NCBI GenBank assembly: GCA_963778025.1
Contig: CAVZTA010000019.1
Coordinates: forward strand, 62,001-126,000
Direction of reading: 5' to 3'
Length of the DNA stretch: 64,000 bases
DNA from: CAVZTA01 sp963778025
GTDB taxonomy: Bacteria; Chloroflexota; Limnocylindria; Limnocylindrales; CSP1-4
Shown: in pieces, positions 20,001-28,559 of the stretch
How positions within the stretch are numbered: the first letter of the stretch is position 1
Layout: every line of letters starts with the position of its first letter
The notes under the pieces: generated by a model
What the model was told of the DNA's origin: nothing
What the model saw: only the letters and a program-made list of their open reading frames with translations
Databases searched by the model: none
Made by a program: the position numbers and the translations under genes

Positions 20001-21677
20001 CGCAAGGCGACCGCGTACATCGCGTCGCTGCGGCGCGCGCAGCCGGGTCAGTCGCTCATCAGCCCGCCGCCGCACCACGACATCTACTCGATCGAGGATC
20101 TCGCGCAGCTGGTCGCGGACCTGCGGGCCATCTCGCCCGAGGCGCGCATCGGCGTGAAGCTCGTCGCGTCGCGTGGCGTGGGCACGATCGCGAGCGGCGT
20201 CGCCAAGGCCGGCGCCGACTACCTGCACCTGTCGGGCCACGCCGGCGGGACCGGCGCGTCGCCGCTGTCGTCGATCAAGCACGTCGGCGCGCCGTGGGAG
20301 CTGGGCCTCGCCGAGGTGCATCAGACGCTCCTGCGGAACGACCTGCGCGACCGGATCGTGCTTCGCACCGACGGGGGTCTCCAGACGGGTCGGGACCTGC
20401 TGATCGCGGCCCTGCTGGGCGCGGAGGAGTTCGCGTTCGGGACCGCGGCGCTCGTCGCCCTCGGCTGCGACATGGCCCGGCAATGCCACCTCGACACCTG
20501 TCCCACCGGCATCGCGACCCAGCGCGAGGATCTCCGCGCGAAGTTCACCGGGACGCCCGAGATGGCGGCGGCCTTCTTCCTGCGTCTCGCCGAGGACCTG
20601 CGGCTCGAGCTCGCCGCGATCGGCGCCCGTTCCGTGGGGGACGTGGTGGGCGAGTCGCGCCGGGTCCTGCGTGAGCGGCCGGACTCCACGGTCGACCTGC
20701 GGCGGGTCGCGGGTGCGCCCGCCTGGAACGCGTCCGCGGCTCGCCGGGCAGACCCGTCGCAGATGCACCGCTCGGTGCCGCGCGCCGCGGCCTCGCCGAT
20801 GGAGGTCCGGCTGGTCGCCGCGCTCCATGGCCAGGGGTCCCTCGCCGCGTCCGGGTTGCGCCTGACGACCGCCGAGCGCTCGTTCGGGGCGGGCTTCGCG
20901 GGCGCCGTCGAGCGCGAGCACCTGCGGGGGCCGATCCGGCTGGGCCTCCATGGGGCGGCGGGCCAGAGCTTCGGCGCGTGGGCCGGCACGGGCATCGACC
21001 TGACGCTCGAGGGCGCCGCGAACGATGGCGTGGGCAAGGGGCTCTCGGGCGGCATGCTGGTCGTGCGGCCGGACGTGACGGCGGTGCCCGGCGCCCAGGC
21101 ATTCGCGCTGGCCGGCAACGCCTGTCTCTACGGCGCGACCGCCGGGCGGCTCCACGTCGTCGGTCGCGCCGGGATGCGCTTCGCGGTCCGGAACTCGGGC
21201 GCGGAGGCGGTCGTGGAGGGCCTCGGCCCGCATGGCTGCGAGTACATGACCGGGGGCGCGGTGCTGGTCCTCGGGCCCGTGGGCCCGAACTTCGGGGCCG
21301 GGATGACGGGCGGGGTCGCGTTCCTCTGGGATCCGGAGGGGCGGCAGCTCCCGGCCCTCCATGGGAGCAGCGTCCGTGCGGCCCGGCTGTCCGAGGCGGC
21401 GATCGAACGGCCGGAGCTGCTCGCCCGATTCCGCTCGCTGCTCGAGGGGCAGCGCGACGCTGGCTCGGCGCTCGCGACACGGCTGCTGGGCCACGAGATG
21501 ACGCCCGAGGCCGACACCTGGCTGGTCGAGCCGTGGCCGGCGGTGGACGCCGTGGTGCCCGCGGCGGCCGAACGCCCGCGACCGGTGCATGTGGTGCCGC
21601 AACCGGACCGCAACCCAGCCGTCGCCCGCCCGGTGCCGACACCCGGCGAGGCCGCCATTAGGGTGGCATCCGGATAG
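17024..21677 (+). CDS. gltB: Glutamate synthase large subunit, split by a frameshift
   Basis: GltB converts glutamine and 2-oxoglutarate to two glutamates. The class II amidotransferase nucleophile is the Cys of HDACGVGF near the N-terminus. The central domain starts at RVLDATWDPSLGSAGLG, the FMN barrel includes KPGEGGQLPG and HAGGTGASPLSS, and the 3Fe-4S cysteines lie in CHLDTCPTGIATQ. The C-terminal beta-helix is glycine-rich (GAAGQSFGAW). As read, the gene is two frames: 17024-18790 and a GTG frame 18795-21677. Skipping one base near 18786 joins them as ARHGRDRVRVLDATWD, a normal 1,550-residue GltB; a genuine two-gene arrangement is the less likely alternative. GltD is not in the window. 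Confidence 0.92.
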
Positions 21678-21724
21678 GAGGAGCAGGCGCGCCTCCCTCC
21701 GTCCTTCCCCCGAGGTCCCGTTCG

Positions 21725-21958
21725 ATGCTCCATCCCTCCGACCCCAGCAGTCGCCTCCAGCTCGCGGTCCGCGATGGGCGCGACGCCCCGGTCACGTGTG
21801 CGACCTGTGGCTGCCGGCTCCAGGGCGTCGGTCCCGAGGGCAACGAGGCGTGGTTCCACTTCCGTCCGCTCGGCGGGCGTGATGCGCGCGGCTGCCGCGT
21901 GGCGTGCGTCGACGCCGCCCACGACACCGCGGGGCGCGCGTCGCTCGTCCTGGCCTGA
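21725..21958 (+). CDS. Small Cys-containing hypothetical protein
   Basis: I do not recognise this 77-residue protein. It carries CATCGC near residue 25 and Cys again in GCRVACVDA, which may bind zinc. It also has an aromatic EAWFHFRPLGG stretch. No membrane segment or signal peptide is visible. GAGG lies about 10 bases before the ATG, and a hairpin follows the stop, which supports a real gene. It may be the last gene of the amt-gltB operon, 47 bases after gltB. Confidence 0.55.
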   Translation: MLHPSDPSSRLQLAVRDGRDAPVTCATCGCRLQGVGPEGNEAWFHFRPLGGRDARGCRVACVDAAHDTAGRASLVLA

Positions 21959-21998
21959 TCCGCCCGCCGCGCGAGCGGCGACACCGCTCGAACCGTCC

Positions 21999-22022
21999 GA
22001 CCGTCCGGGATCCCGGGCGGTC
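21999..22022 (+). terminator. Hairpin terminator between convergent genes
   Basis: A 10-pair stem with one G-T wobble encloses a GATC loop and is followed by GTTCTGATT, a weakly T-rich run. It lies between the small gene at 21725 and the converging YesL-like gene. Confidence 0.55.
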
Positions 22023-22072
22023 GTTCTGATTCGCGGCCGGACGCCGCCGCAGGCGGATCCCCGGGCCGTCGC

Positions 22073-22816
22073 TCACGCGTCCTCGCCTGCCACCCGCACC
22101 GTCAGGCCCATCCGCGCCTCCAGCCGGTCCGCCGCCGGGAGCACGTAGTGCGCGCAGAGCAGCATCACGAACGCCACGCTGACCGTCAGCACCGCGGCGA
22201 ACAGGATCGTGCTCGCCAGCATGACGCCCACGACCACGGCCACCAGCAGCCCCATGCGCAACGGGTGAGCGAGCAGCAGCAGGGCGCACAGCCGGGCGAT
22301 GTTGCGAGCCGGCACCGCGTCATGGGCGGGATCCGTCAGCAGCGGCCACCACGTCACGGCAGCTCCCGCGAGCACCACCAGGCCCCACGCGGACGCGGTC
22401 GCCAGCGCCGCGCCCACGAGCCCGCTGACCGCCAGCCCGGTCACGACGTTCACGCCCAGGATCACCGCCGCGACGGTGAACCCGATGGCCGACACGACCA
22501 CCGGCCACAGCCGGCGCCGCAGGGGATCGAGCGCGTCCGTCACGTGGACCGCCTCCCGGCGCGTGGCGAGCCCGGCCATGCGGGCCAGGCCCGCGAGCGG
22601 CAGCGCGAGCAGCGGCACGAGGATCGAGGCCGCCACCAGGTTCACGGACGACCACGTCCCGAGCACCACGATGAACCACAGGCCCCACACGATGTTCAGC
22701 GGCACGACGCGCCACGAGTTGTAGAAGAAGTCGGAGAGCGCCTCGCGGATCGCGCCGAACAGGGAGGGCGGGCGCGAGGGGACCGGCGGCTCGAGCGAGT
22801 CGTCGGCGAAGGCCAT
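22073..22816 (-). CDS. YesL/DUF624-family membrane protein
   Basis: The 247-residue protein has five to six hydrophobic helices after an N-terminal IREALSDFFYNSWRVVPLNIVWGLWF. The YesL (DUF624) family is commonly encoded next to sugar ABC importers of the MalF/MalG type, and this gene is last in such an operon, 5 bases after a permease gene. The role is unknown; it may help assemble or regulate the importer. Confidence 0.8.
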   Translation of the reverse strand: MAFADDSLEPPVPSRPPSLFGAIREALSDFFYNSWRVVPLNIVWGLWFIVVLGTWSSVNLVAASILVPLLALPLAGLARMAGLATRREAVHVTDALDPLRRRLWPVVVSAIGFTVAAVILGVNVVTGLAVSGLVGAALATASAWGLVVLAGAAVTWWPLLTDPAHDAVPARNIARLCALLLLAHPLRMGLLVAVVVGVMLASTILFAAVLTVSVAFVMLLCAHYVLPAADRLEARMGLTVRVAGEDA

Positions 22817-22821
22817 CGAGG

Positions 22822-23742
22822 TCAGCCCTTGACGCCCGCGGCGGCGATGCCTTCGACGAAGTAGCGCTGGAAGAACACGTACAGCACGAGGATGGGCAGC
22901 GTCGCCAGCACGACCACCGCCATGAGCGGCGGCCACTGCGTGTTGTACAGGTCCTGGAACTGGGACAGGCCGAGCGGCAGCGTCCAGTTGTCGCGCTGCT
23001 GGAGGATCACGTTCGGCCAGAAGAAGCCGTTCCAGGCGCCCTGGAACTGGAGGATCGCAACGGCCGCGATGGCCGGCGTGGCCAGCGGCAGCACCACCCG
23101 GGCGAACGTCGTGAAGAACCCTGCGCCGTCGATCTTCGCCGCCTCCTCGAGCGCCTTCGGGATCGACATGAAGTATTGCCGGAACAGGAAGATCGAGGCC
23201 GCCGAGATGGCCAGCACGAGCCAGACGCCGACGAACTGCAGCGGTCCCTTGAGCAGCCCGAACGTGCGCAGGATCTGGTAGATGGGCACGAGGCGCAGCT
23301 GATCGGGGATCATCATCGTGCCCAGCACGAGGATGAACAGCACCTCCCGGCCCGGGAACCGGAGGCGCGCGAACGCATAGCCCGCCATCGCGCCCAGCAC
23401 GACATTGCTGATCGTGGCCGCCGTGGCGATGACGACCGAGTTCAGGAACAGCCGCGGCAGCCCAGGATCGAGCTCGGTGAACGCCCGCTCGTAGCCGAGC
23501 GTGCTCACCGGGGTCGGGATGAGGTTCAGCTCGTCCGACTGCGCCTGCGTCTTGAACGACGTCGAGACGGACCACAGGAACGGCACGAACATCAGCAGCG
23601 CGTACCCGACGATCAGGACGTAGGCGATCGTGCGGCGGATCCGGGCGCCACGGTCACCGGCACGTGGCACGCTGCCGCCGGTCGCGACGGCCGTCGGCCG
23701 GACCGCCTGGGTCGTCGCCGCGTCGCCCGACAGCGAGCTCAT
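22822..23742 (-). CDS. Carbohydrate ABC transporter permease, MalG type
   Basis: The 306-residue inner-membrane permease has about six helices. The cytoplasmic coupling loop reads EEAAKIDGAGFFTTFARVVLP, matching the EAA motif that contacts the ATPase. A charged N-terminal extension precedes the first helix (IAYVLIVGYALLMFVPFLWS). The ATG at 23742 is preferred to the upstream GTG because GGGAGG lies 6 bases upstream. It pairs with the MalF-type permease encoded just before it. No ATPase gene lies in the operon, so a shared MsiK-like ATPase elsewhere probably powers transport. Confidence 0.92.
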   Translation of the reverse strand: MSSLSGDAATTQAVRPTAVATGGSVPRAGDRGARIRRTIAYVLIVGYALLMFVPFLWSVSTSFKTQAQSDELNLIPTPVSTLGYERAFTELDPGLPRLFLNSVVIATAATISNVVLGAMAGYAFARLRFPGREVLFILVLGTMMIPDQLRLVPIYQILRTFGLLKGPLQFVGVWLVLAISAASIFLFRQYFMSIPKALEEAAKIDGAGFFTTFARVVLPLATPAIAAVAILQFQGAWNGFFWPNVILQQRDNWTLPLGLSQFQDLYNTQWPPLMAVVVLATLPILVLYVFFQRYFVEGIAAAGVKG

Positions 23743-23767
23743 CGCGGGCCTCCCGGGCACGGCGGGG

Positions 23768-24718
23768 TCACCATGCCGGTGCCCCCCCGAACAGCCGGCG
23801 CTGGATGAGGGTGATCGTGAAGATGATCACGAACAGCACGATCCCGATCGCGGCGGCATACCCGAAATCGGTCTCCGCGACGCCCTGGCGATAGAGCAGC
23901 AGGACGATCGTCGTCAGCGCGTTGTTGGGCACGCCGCCGGTCCCGCCGACGATGAACGCCTGGTCGAACAGCTGCAGCGCGCCGATGACCGAGATCGTGG
24001 CGACGAAGAAGTGCGCCGGCGCGAGGAGCGGCAGCGTCAGCCGTCGGAACGTCGCCCACCAGCCGGCGCCGTCGATCGCCGCCGCCTCGTAGAGCTCGTT
24101 GGGGATCGACTGGAGGAACGCGAGGTAGAACAGCATCATCGTGCCCGACGTCGTCCACGCATTGAGCACGATCACCGAGTTCAGCGCCGTCCGCTGGTCG
24201 CCGAACCAGTCGTGGGTGGCATCGAACCCGAGCGCCTGGAACAGCGGGTTGAAGCCGAGCGCCTCGCGCACGCCGTTGAACAGGCCGTTGGGCGCGAGGA
24301 GGAACAGGAACAGCACGGTGATCGCGGCCGAGCTCGCGATGGCCGGGAAGTAGAACGCGGCCCGGAAGAACGTCTGGCCGCGGATCTTCTGGTTGACGAT
24401 GACCGCGAGGAACAGCCCGATCACCATCTGGAGCGGCACGACGAGCACCGTGTAGTAGAGGGTGTTCGTGACCGCCTTGTAGAACAGCGGGTCCGACAGG
24501 ACGTTCTGATAGTTCTCGATGCCCAGGAACGACTTCGGCCCCCGCAGCCCCCAGTCGAACAGGCTGATGTAGCCCGCGTAGAAGACCTGGCCGATCTGGA
24601 GCAGCACGAACAGCACGATCGGGACAGCGATCAGCGCGATCCCGGCCAGCGCTTCCTGGCGGTGCTCGTTCTGCATGCTGCGCCGGGGCGCGGGCGCGGC
24701 AGCGGCTCCGGCGGTCAT
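23768..24718 (-). CDS. Carbohydrate ABC transporter permease, MalF/UgpA type
   Basis: The 316-residue permease has about six helices, the first being ALIAVPIVLFVLLQIGQVFYA. The EAA loop reads YEAAAIDGAGWWATFRRLTLP. It forms the membrane channel with the MalG-type partner, whose start codon lies 25 bases downstream. GGAGGT stands 3 bases before the ATG at 24718. The substrate-binding protein gene is immediately upstream. Confidence 0.92.
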   Translation of the reverse strand: MTAGAAAAPAPRRSMQNEHRQEALAGIALIAVPIVLFVLLQIGQVFYAGYISLFDWGLRGPKSFLGIENYQNVLSDPLFYKAVTNTLYYTVLVVPLQMVIGLFLAVIVNQKIRGQTFFRAAFYFPAIASSAAITVLFLFLLAPNGLFNGVREALGFNPLFQALGFDATHDWFGDQRTALNSVIVLNAWTTSGTMMLFYLAFLQSIPNELYEAAAIDGAGWWATFRRLTLPLLAPAHFFVATISVIGALQLFDQAFIVGGTGGVPNNALTTIVLLLYRQGVAETDFGYAAAIGIVLFVIIFTITLIQRRLFGGAPAW

Positions 24719-24784
24719 CGGACCTCCCGTGAGGGCGTGGGCGGAGCCGGCGACCGGCCCCGCCCGTGGGATGGCCTGACGCGA

Positions 24785-26110
24785 CTACTGGCTGCTGGCG
24801 TCGATCGCGGCCTTGGTGGCCGTGGCGATGTCCTCCGCGGAGCCATCGCCCTGGATCGCCGCGGTGAACGCGTTGTTGAACGCGTCGTTCACCTTCGAGA
24901 AGCCCGGGACGAACGCCCACGGCTTCGCATAGTCGGCGCCCTGGATGAGGATCTCCTTGCCCTCACCGCCCTGCAGGTCGTTGCGGGACGGATTGGCCAC
25001 GCCACCCTCGGTCCAGGTGTTCATGCCCTCGGGGCCCGTCAGGTAGCTGATGAGCACCCAGGACGCGTCCTTGTTCTTGGAGTCGACGCCCATCGAGTAG
25101 GCGACGGTGAAGCCAAGGGTGGCCTTGCCGGCGGGTCCGGCGGGCATCTCGGCCCACTGGTACTTCACGTCGGCGTAGTTCTCCTTCATGAACGGGTCGA
25201 GCCAGCCACCCTCGAAGATGATCGCGGCGTGCTGCTCGCCCAGCGACTTGCCACACCAGTCGTCGCCGAGGGCCTTGGGCGCCTTGGCGTTCCCGTCCTT
25301 GAAGAAGCCCAGGTATTCGTTGATGGCTGCGACGCTCTCGGGCGAGTCGATCGCCGCCGCCGTCATGTCGGCGTTGTAGAGCGAACCACCGCCCGCGTAG
25401 ATGAACGCGAGGGCCCGATCGAGCGACGGCCCGAGGCACAGGGGCGTGTCGACGCCGCTGGACTTGAGCTTCGAGACGGCGTCGGTGAGCGACGCCCAGT
25501 CGGTGGGCGGTGTCGTCACCCCGGCCTTCTGGAGCAGGTCGGTGTTGTACGCCATGGCCAGCGTGTTGCCGTCCTTGGGCAGGCCGTAGAGCTTGCCGTC
25601 GGGACCCTTGAACGCGTCGAGGTAGCCCGGGTAGAACTTGCTGGTGTCGAAGCCGGACTTCGAGACGTAGTCGTCGAGCGGCTCGAGGACGCCGTCGTCG
25701 ATCCAGGTCGCGGCCTGCGAGGAGTCGACGTAGAACACGTCCGGGACGTCCTGGGAGCTGAACTTCGGCGCCATCGCGTCGACGTAGTTGCCCGAGATCG
25801 GCTCGAACTTGACCTTGATGTTGGGGTACTTGGCCTGGAAGTCCTCCAGCACCTTCTGGAGGATCGGCGCCTCGACGGCACCCGCGCTCCAGCCCTGCAG
25901 GGTCAGATCGCCCGAGACGCTCTGGGCATCGAACCCGGTACCGGCGCTGGTGCTCGCGCCGGGGCTCTCGCCGCTGGCTGCCGGGCTGCTCGCGCCGGGC
26001 GCCTCGCTGGCGGTCGTCGCGCCCGGCGCCGCGGTGCCACCACCGCTGCCGCTGCAGGCTGCGACCAGAAGAGAGGCCATCAGCACGATGGCCGACGATG
26101 TACGCCGCAT
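24785..26110 (-). CDS. Extracellular sugar-binding lipoprotein of an ABC importer
   Basis: The 441-residue protein starts MRRTSSAIVLMASLLVAAC, a lipoprotein signal with lipobox Cys near residue 19. A low-complexity Ala/Ser/Gly/Pro linker then tethers it to the membrane. The body is family 1 binding-protein-like: LTLQGWSAGAVEAPILQKVL, DVPDVFYVDSS, DGKLYGLPKDGNTLAMAYN and AIIFEGGWLDPF. The sugar cannot be told from sequence. GGAGGAGGT lies just before the ATG at 26110. It is the first gene of the importer operon. The 216 bases upstream hold no recognisable gene. Confidence 0.93.
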   Translation of the reverse strand: MRRTSSAIVLMASLLVAACSGSGGGTAAPGATTASEAPGASSPAASGESPGASTSAGTGFDAQSVSGDLTLQGWSAGAVEAPILQKVLEDFQAKYPNIKVKFEPISGNYVDAMAPKFSSQDVPDVFYVDSSQAATWIDDGVLEPLDDYVSKSGFDTSKFYPGYLDAFKGPDGKLYGLPKDGNTLAMAYNTDLLQKAGVTTPPTDWASLTDAVSKLKSSGVDTPLCLGPSLDRALAFIYAGGGSLYNADMTAAAIDSPESVAAINEYLGFFKDGNAKAPKALGDDWCGKSLGEQHAAIIFEGGWLDPFMKENYADVKYQWAEMPAGPAGKATLGFTVAYSMGVDSKNKDASWVLISYLTGPEGMNTWTEGGVANPSRNDLQGGEGKEILIQGADYAKPWAFVPGFSKVNDAFNNAFTAAIQGDGSAEDIATATKAAIDASSQ

Positions 26111-26326
26111 GGGACCTCCTCCACGGGCGCGTCGGCCGCGGGACGTCAGGGGCGGCTTCGAGTCAGGGCGTGGGGCGACCTGAAGGGCGAGGGGCGGGGC
26201 GGCGGGGCGGGCGACGCGCCGTGGATCGACGGTCGCGCGCACCGCGTCACGGACCGGCGGGGCTGCGTGGCGCCGACGTTGCAGTCCTGTTGCGGAAGCA
26301 TCAACGCACGCGGGCCACGCCTCGCG

Positions 26327-27077
26327 TCAGGGACCCGCCGGCGGCTCCGCCTCGGCCTCGATCCGATAGCCGACCGAACGGACGGCCACGATGGACGGCC
26401 CGCCGACGGCCTCGAGCTTCGCGCGCAAGCGCGCGAGGTGCGGCTTGAGCCACAGGAGGTCCGGATCCGGCTCGGCCGGCCAGCCCGCTCGGACCAGCCG
26501 GTGATGCGCGACCAGGTCACCGCCCGCGCGGACGAGCGCCTCGAGCAACCGGAACTCCGTCGGCGTCAGGGACAGCACGGTGTCGCCCACCCGCGCCTCG
26601 TGGCGCCCCGGGTCCAGCGTCAGCGATCCCGCCCGCAGGCCGTCCCCCTCGCCCGACCGCGTCGCCGCCGGTGCCGGCTGCATCGACCCGGCGCATCACC
26701 GCGGCGATCCGCGCCAGCAGCTCCTGGCGACCGAACGGCTTGACGAGGTAGTCGTCCGCGCCGATGCCCAGCGCGCGCACCTTCGCCGCCTCCGTCCCCT
26801 CCCCCGACACGATGAGGACCGGGACGTTGCCCGACGCGCGCATCTGCCCGATGACGTTGAAGCCGTCCGGCCCGGGCATCGCAAGGTCGAGCAGCACGAG
26901 GTCCGGCTGCTCCTCGCGGAAGCGCTTCACGGCGGTCAGGCCGTCATAGGCCGTCACGACCTGGTGACCCTCGGTCCCGACGAGGGCGGTGATCGCCCCG
27001 ACCATCGCCGGGTCGTCGTCGACGACGAGGATGCGCAACGGGCGCGTCGCGGGCACGAATCCTCCGATCATCGTCAC
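26327..27077 (-). CDS. OmpR/PhoB-type response regulator, one frameshift
   Basis: The receiver domain (RILVVDDDPAMVGAI, phospho-acceptor in LVLLDLAMPG, Lys in YLVKPFG) is followed by a winged-helix DNA-binding domain (LSLTPTEFRLLEALVRAGG to VAVRSVGYRIEA). One extra base near 26684, in the linker, puts the two domains in different frames; skipping it yields 249 residues, normal for the family. The GTG at 27077 overlaps the kinase stop by 4 bases (GTGA), with ATG 27071 as an alternative. It lies next to the sugar importer, which it might control. Confidence 0.88.
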
Positions 27078-28336
27078 ACCGCCAGCGCGGCGGGCATCGC
27101 GAGCACGAACCGGGCGCCACCCGAGAGCGCCGGCTCGCTCCACAGTCGGCTGCCCATCGTCTCGGCCAGCCGCTTCGCAGCGTACAACCCGATGCCCGAG
27201 CCTCTCGCGGTCTGCGTCTCGAAGCGCGCGTACGGCTCGAAGATGCGTTCTCGCCACTCCTCGGGGATGCCCGGACCCTCGTCGGTGACGCCCAGCCGGG
27301 CGACGCCCTCGACCAGCGCCCAGTCGATCCAGATCCGGCCCTGCGGCGGCGCGTACTTGACGGCATTCTCGAGCAGGTGCTCGAGGATCTTGCGCAGCCG
27401 CGAGCCATCGACGACGACGTGGAGCGCGCCGCTGGACACGACGATCGGCGTATGCCGATGGAGCAGCGGCTGGAGCTCCCGGAGCATCGACTGGATGAAG
27501 ACCTCGATGTCGACGGTCGCGAGCGTCGCCGCCTGGTCGGACTCCACGCGCACGGACGCCAGGATCGAGTCGACGAGCCGGTCGAGCCGCTCGACCTGCT
27601 CGATCGTGCCGAGGTGCCATGCCTCGCGCTGCTCGCGCCGCTCCGGGTCGCGCGATTCGCGGCCGTCGAGCGGGGGCTCGTCCGCGAGCAGGTCCGCGTA
27701 GGCGCGGACGATCGCGAGCGGCGTCCGGAGCTCGTGCGTGACCAGCGCGATGAGCTCATTCCGGGCACGGTCCAGGGCCTTGAGCTGCTCGACCTGCGCC
27801 TCGGCCTCTCGTTGCAGGCGGCCCTTCTCGACGATGCCCGCGAGGAGGTCGGCGATGGCCGAGAGCTGGTTGACGTCGTGGGCGTTGAAGTCGCGCGGCT
27901 GCTCCGTCTGGGCGTTGAGCACGCCGACCACCTGGTCGTGCCAGGACAGCGGCACGGACAGCATCGACGCGACGAAGCGCCGCTGGTCGATGCCACGGAC
28001 CCACAGGAAGCGCGAGTCGGCGCGGACGTCCGGGATGATCATCGGCGTCCGGCTCTGGGCGACGCGCCCGGTGATGCCCTCACCGAACGGGACCGTGGCC
28101 CGGCCGATCTGGTGCTTGTCGAGGCCGTTCGTGGCCGCCAGCGTCAGCTTGGTGCCGTCGCGATCGAGCAGGTAGAGGGACGTGATGTCGGCCCGGAGGG
28201 CGTCGCGCGTGCCGTCGACGACGGTGCTCAGCAGCTCGTCCCAGCTCCGAGCGGTGGTCGCGAGCCGCAGCACCCGATGGAGGAAGCGCAGCTCGGCGAG
28301 GCTGTCCGTGGGTTCGGCGGGCATCGAGGGTGGCAT
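27074..28336 (-). CDS. GAF-domain sensor histidine kinase (cytoplasmic)
   Basis: The 420-residue kinase has no membrane segment. An N-terminal GAF domain (about residues 15-170) contains VPFGEGITGRVAQSRTPMII and VPLSWHDQVVGVLNAQT. The phospho-acceptor His is in ELIALVTHELRTPLAIVRAY. The ATPase domain has N-box HLLENAVKYAP, G1 VTDEGPGIP, F-box IFEPYARF and G2 GSGIGLYAAKRL. It probably responds to a small ligand or redox state through GAF. ATG 28336 and ATG 28324 are both possible starts. It is translationally coupled to the response regulator downstream. Confidence 0.9.
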   Translation of the reverse strand: MPPSMPAEPTDSLAELRFLHRVLRLATTARSWDELLSTVVDGTRDALRADITSLYLLDRDGTKLTLAATNGLDKHQIGRATVPFGEGITGRVAQSRTPMIIPDVRADSRFLWVRGIDQRRFVASMLSVPLSWHDQVVGVLNAQTEQPRDFNAHDVNQLSAIADLLAGIVEKGRLQREAEAQVEQLKALDRARNELIALVTHELRTPLAIVRAYADLLADEPPLDGRESRDPERREQREAWHLGTIEQVERLDRLVDSILASVRVESDQAATLATVDIEVFIQSMLRELQPLLHRHTPIVVSSGALHVVVDGSRLRKILEHLLENAVKYAPPQGRIWIDWALVEGVARLGVTDEGPGIPEEWRERIFEPYARFETQTARGSGIGLYAAKRLAETMGSRLWSEPALSGGARFVLAMPAALAV

Positions 28337-28542
28337 CGGGGCGGGATCCGTGGCGGGAACGGGGCGCGCGCGACGGGACGCCGTCGCGGGTCGCGCGGGC
28401 ACGGTCGAACGCAGCACGAGCGTAGCGTAGAGGCCGTCCCGGACGGGAACGGTTGCGTGGCGGTCGCGCGCGGGTCGCGGGTCGGTGGCCGGCTCCCGAT
28501 CGGTCGGCGCCCGATCGGTCGTCGTTCGATGGCCGCGGGCGG

Positions 28543-28548
28543 CATGAT
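28543..28548 (+). promoter_or_regulatory. -10 box before PEP carboxylase
   Basis: CATGAT ends 11 bases before the ATG at 28560, so the leader would be only a few bases long. No Shine-Dalgarno sequence precedes the ATG. The 223-base spacer also carries the promoter of the divergent kinase gene. Confidence 0.4.
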
Positions 28549-28559
28549 GGGCTCCGCCG

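Noticed and set aside
23630..26743. A 1,037-residue plus-strand frame opposite the sugar importer genes
   Set aside because: It is antisense to three well-recognised ABC transporter genes and has only low-complexity Arg/Asp/Glu composition.
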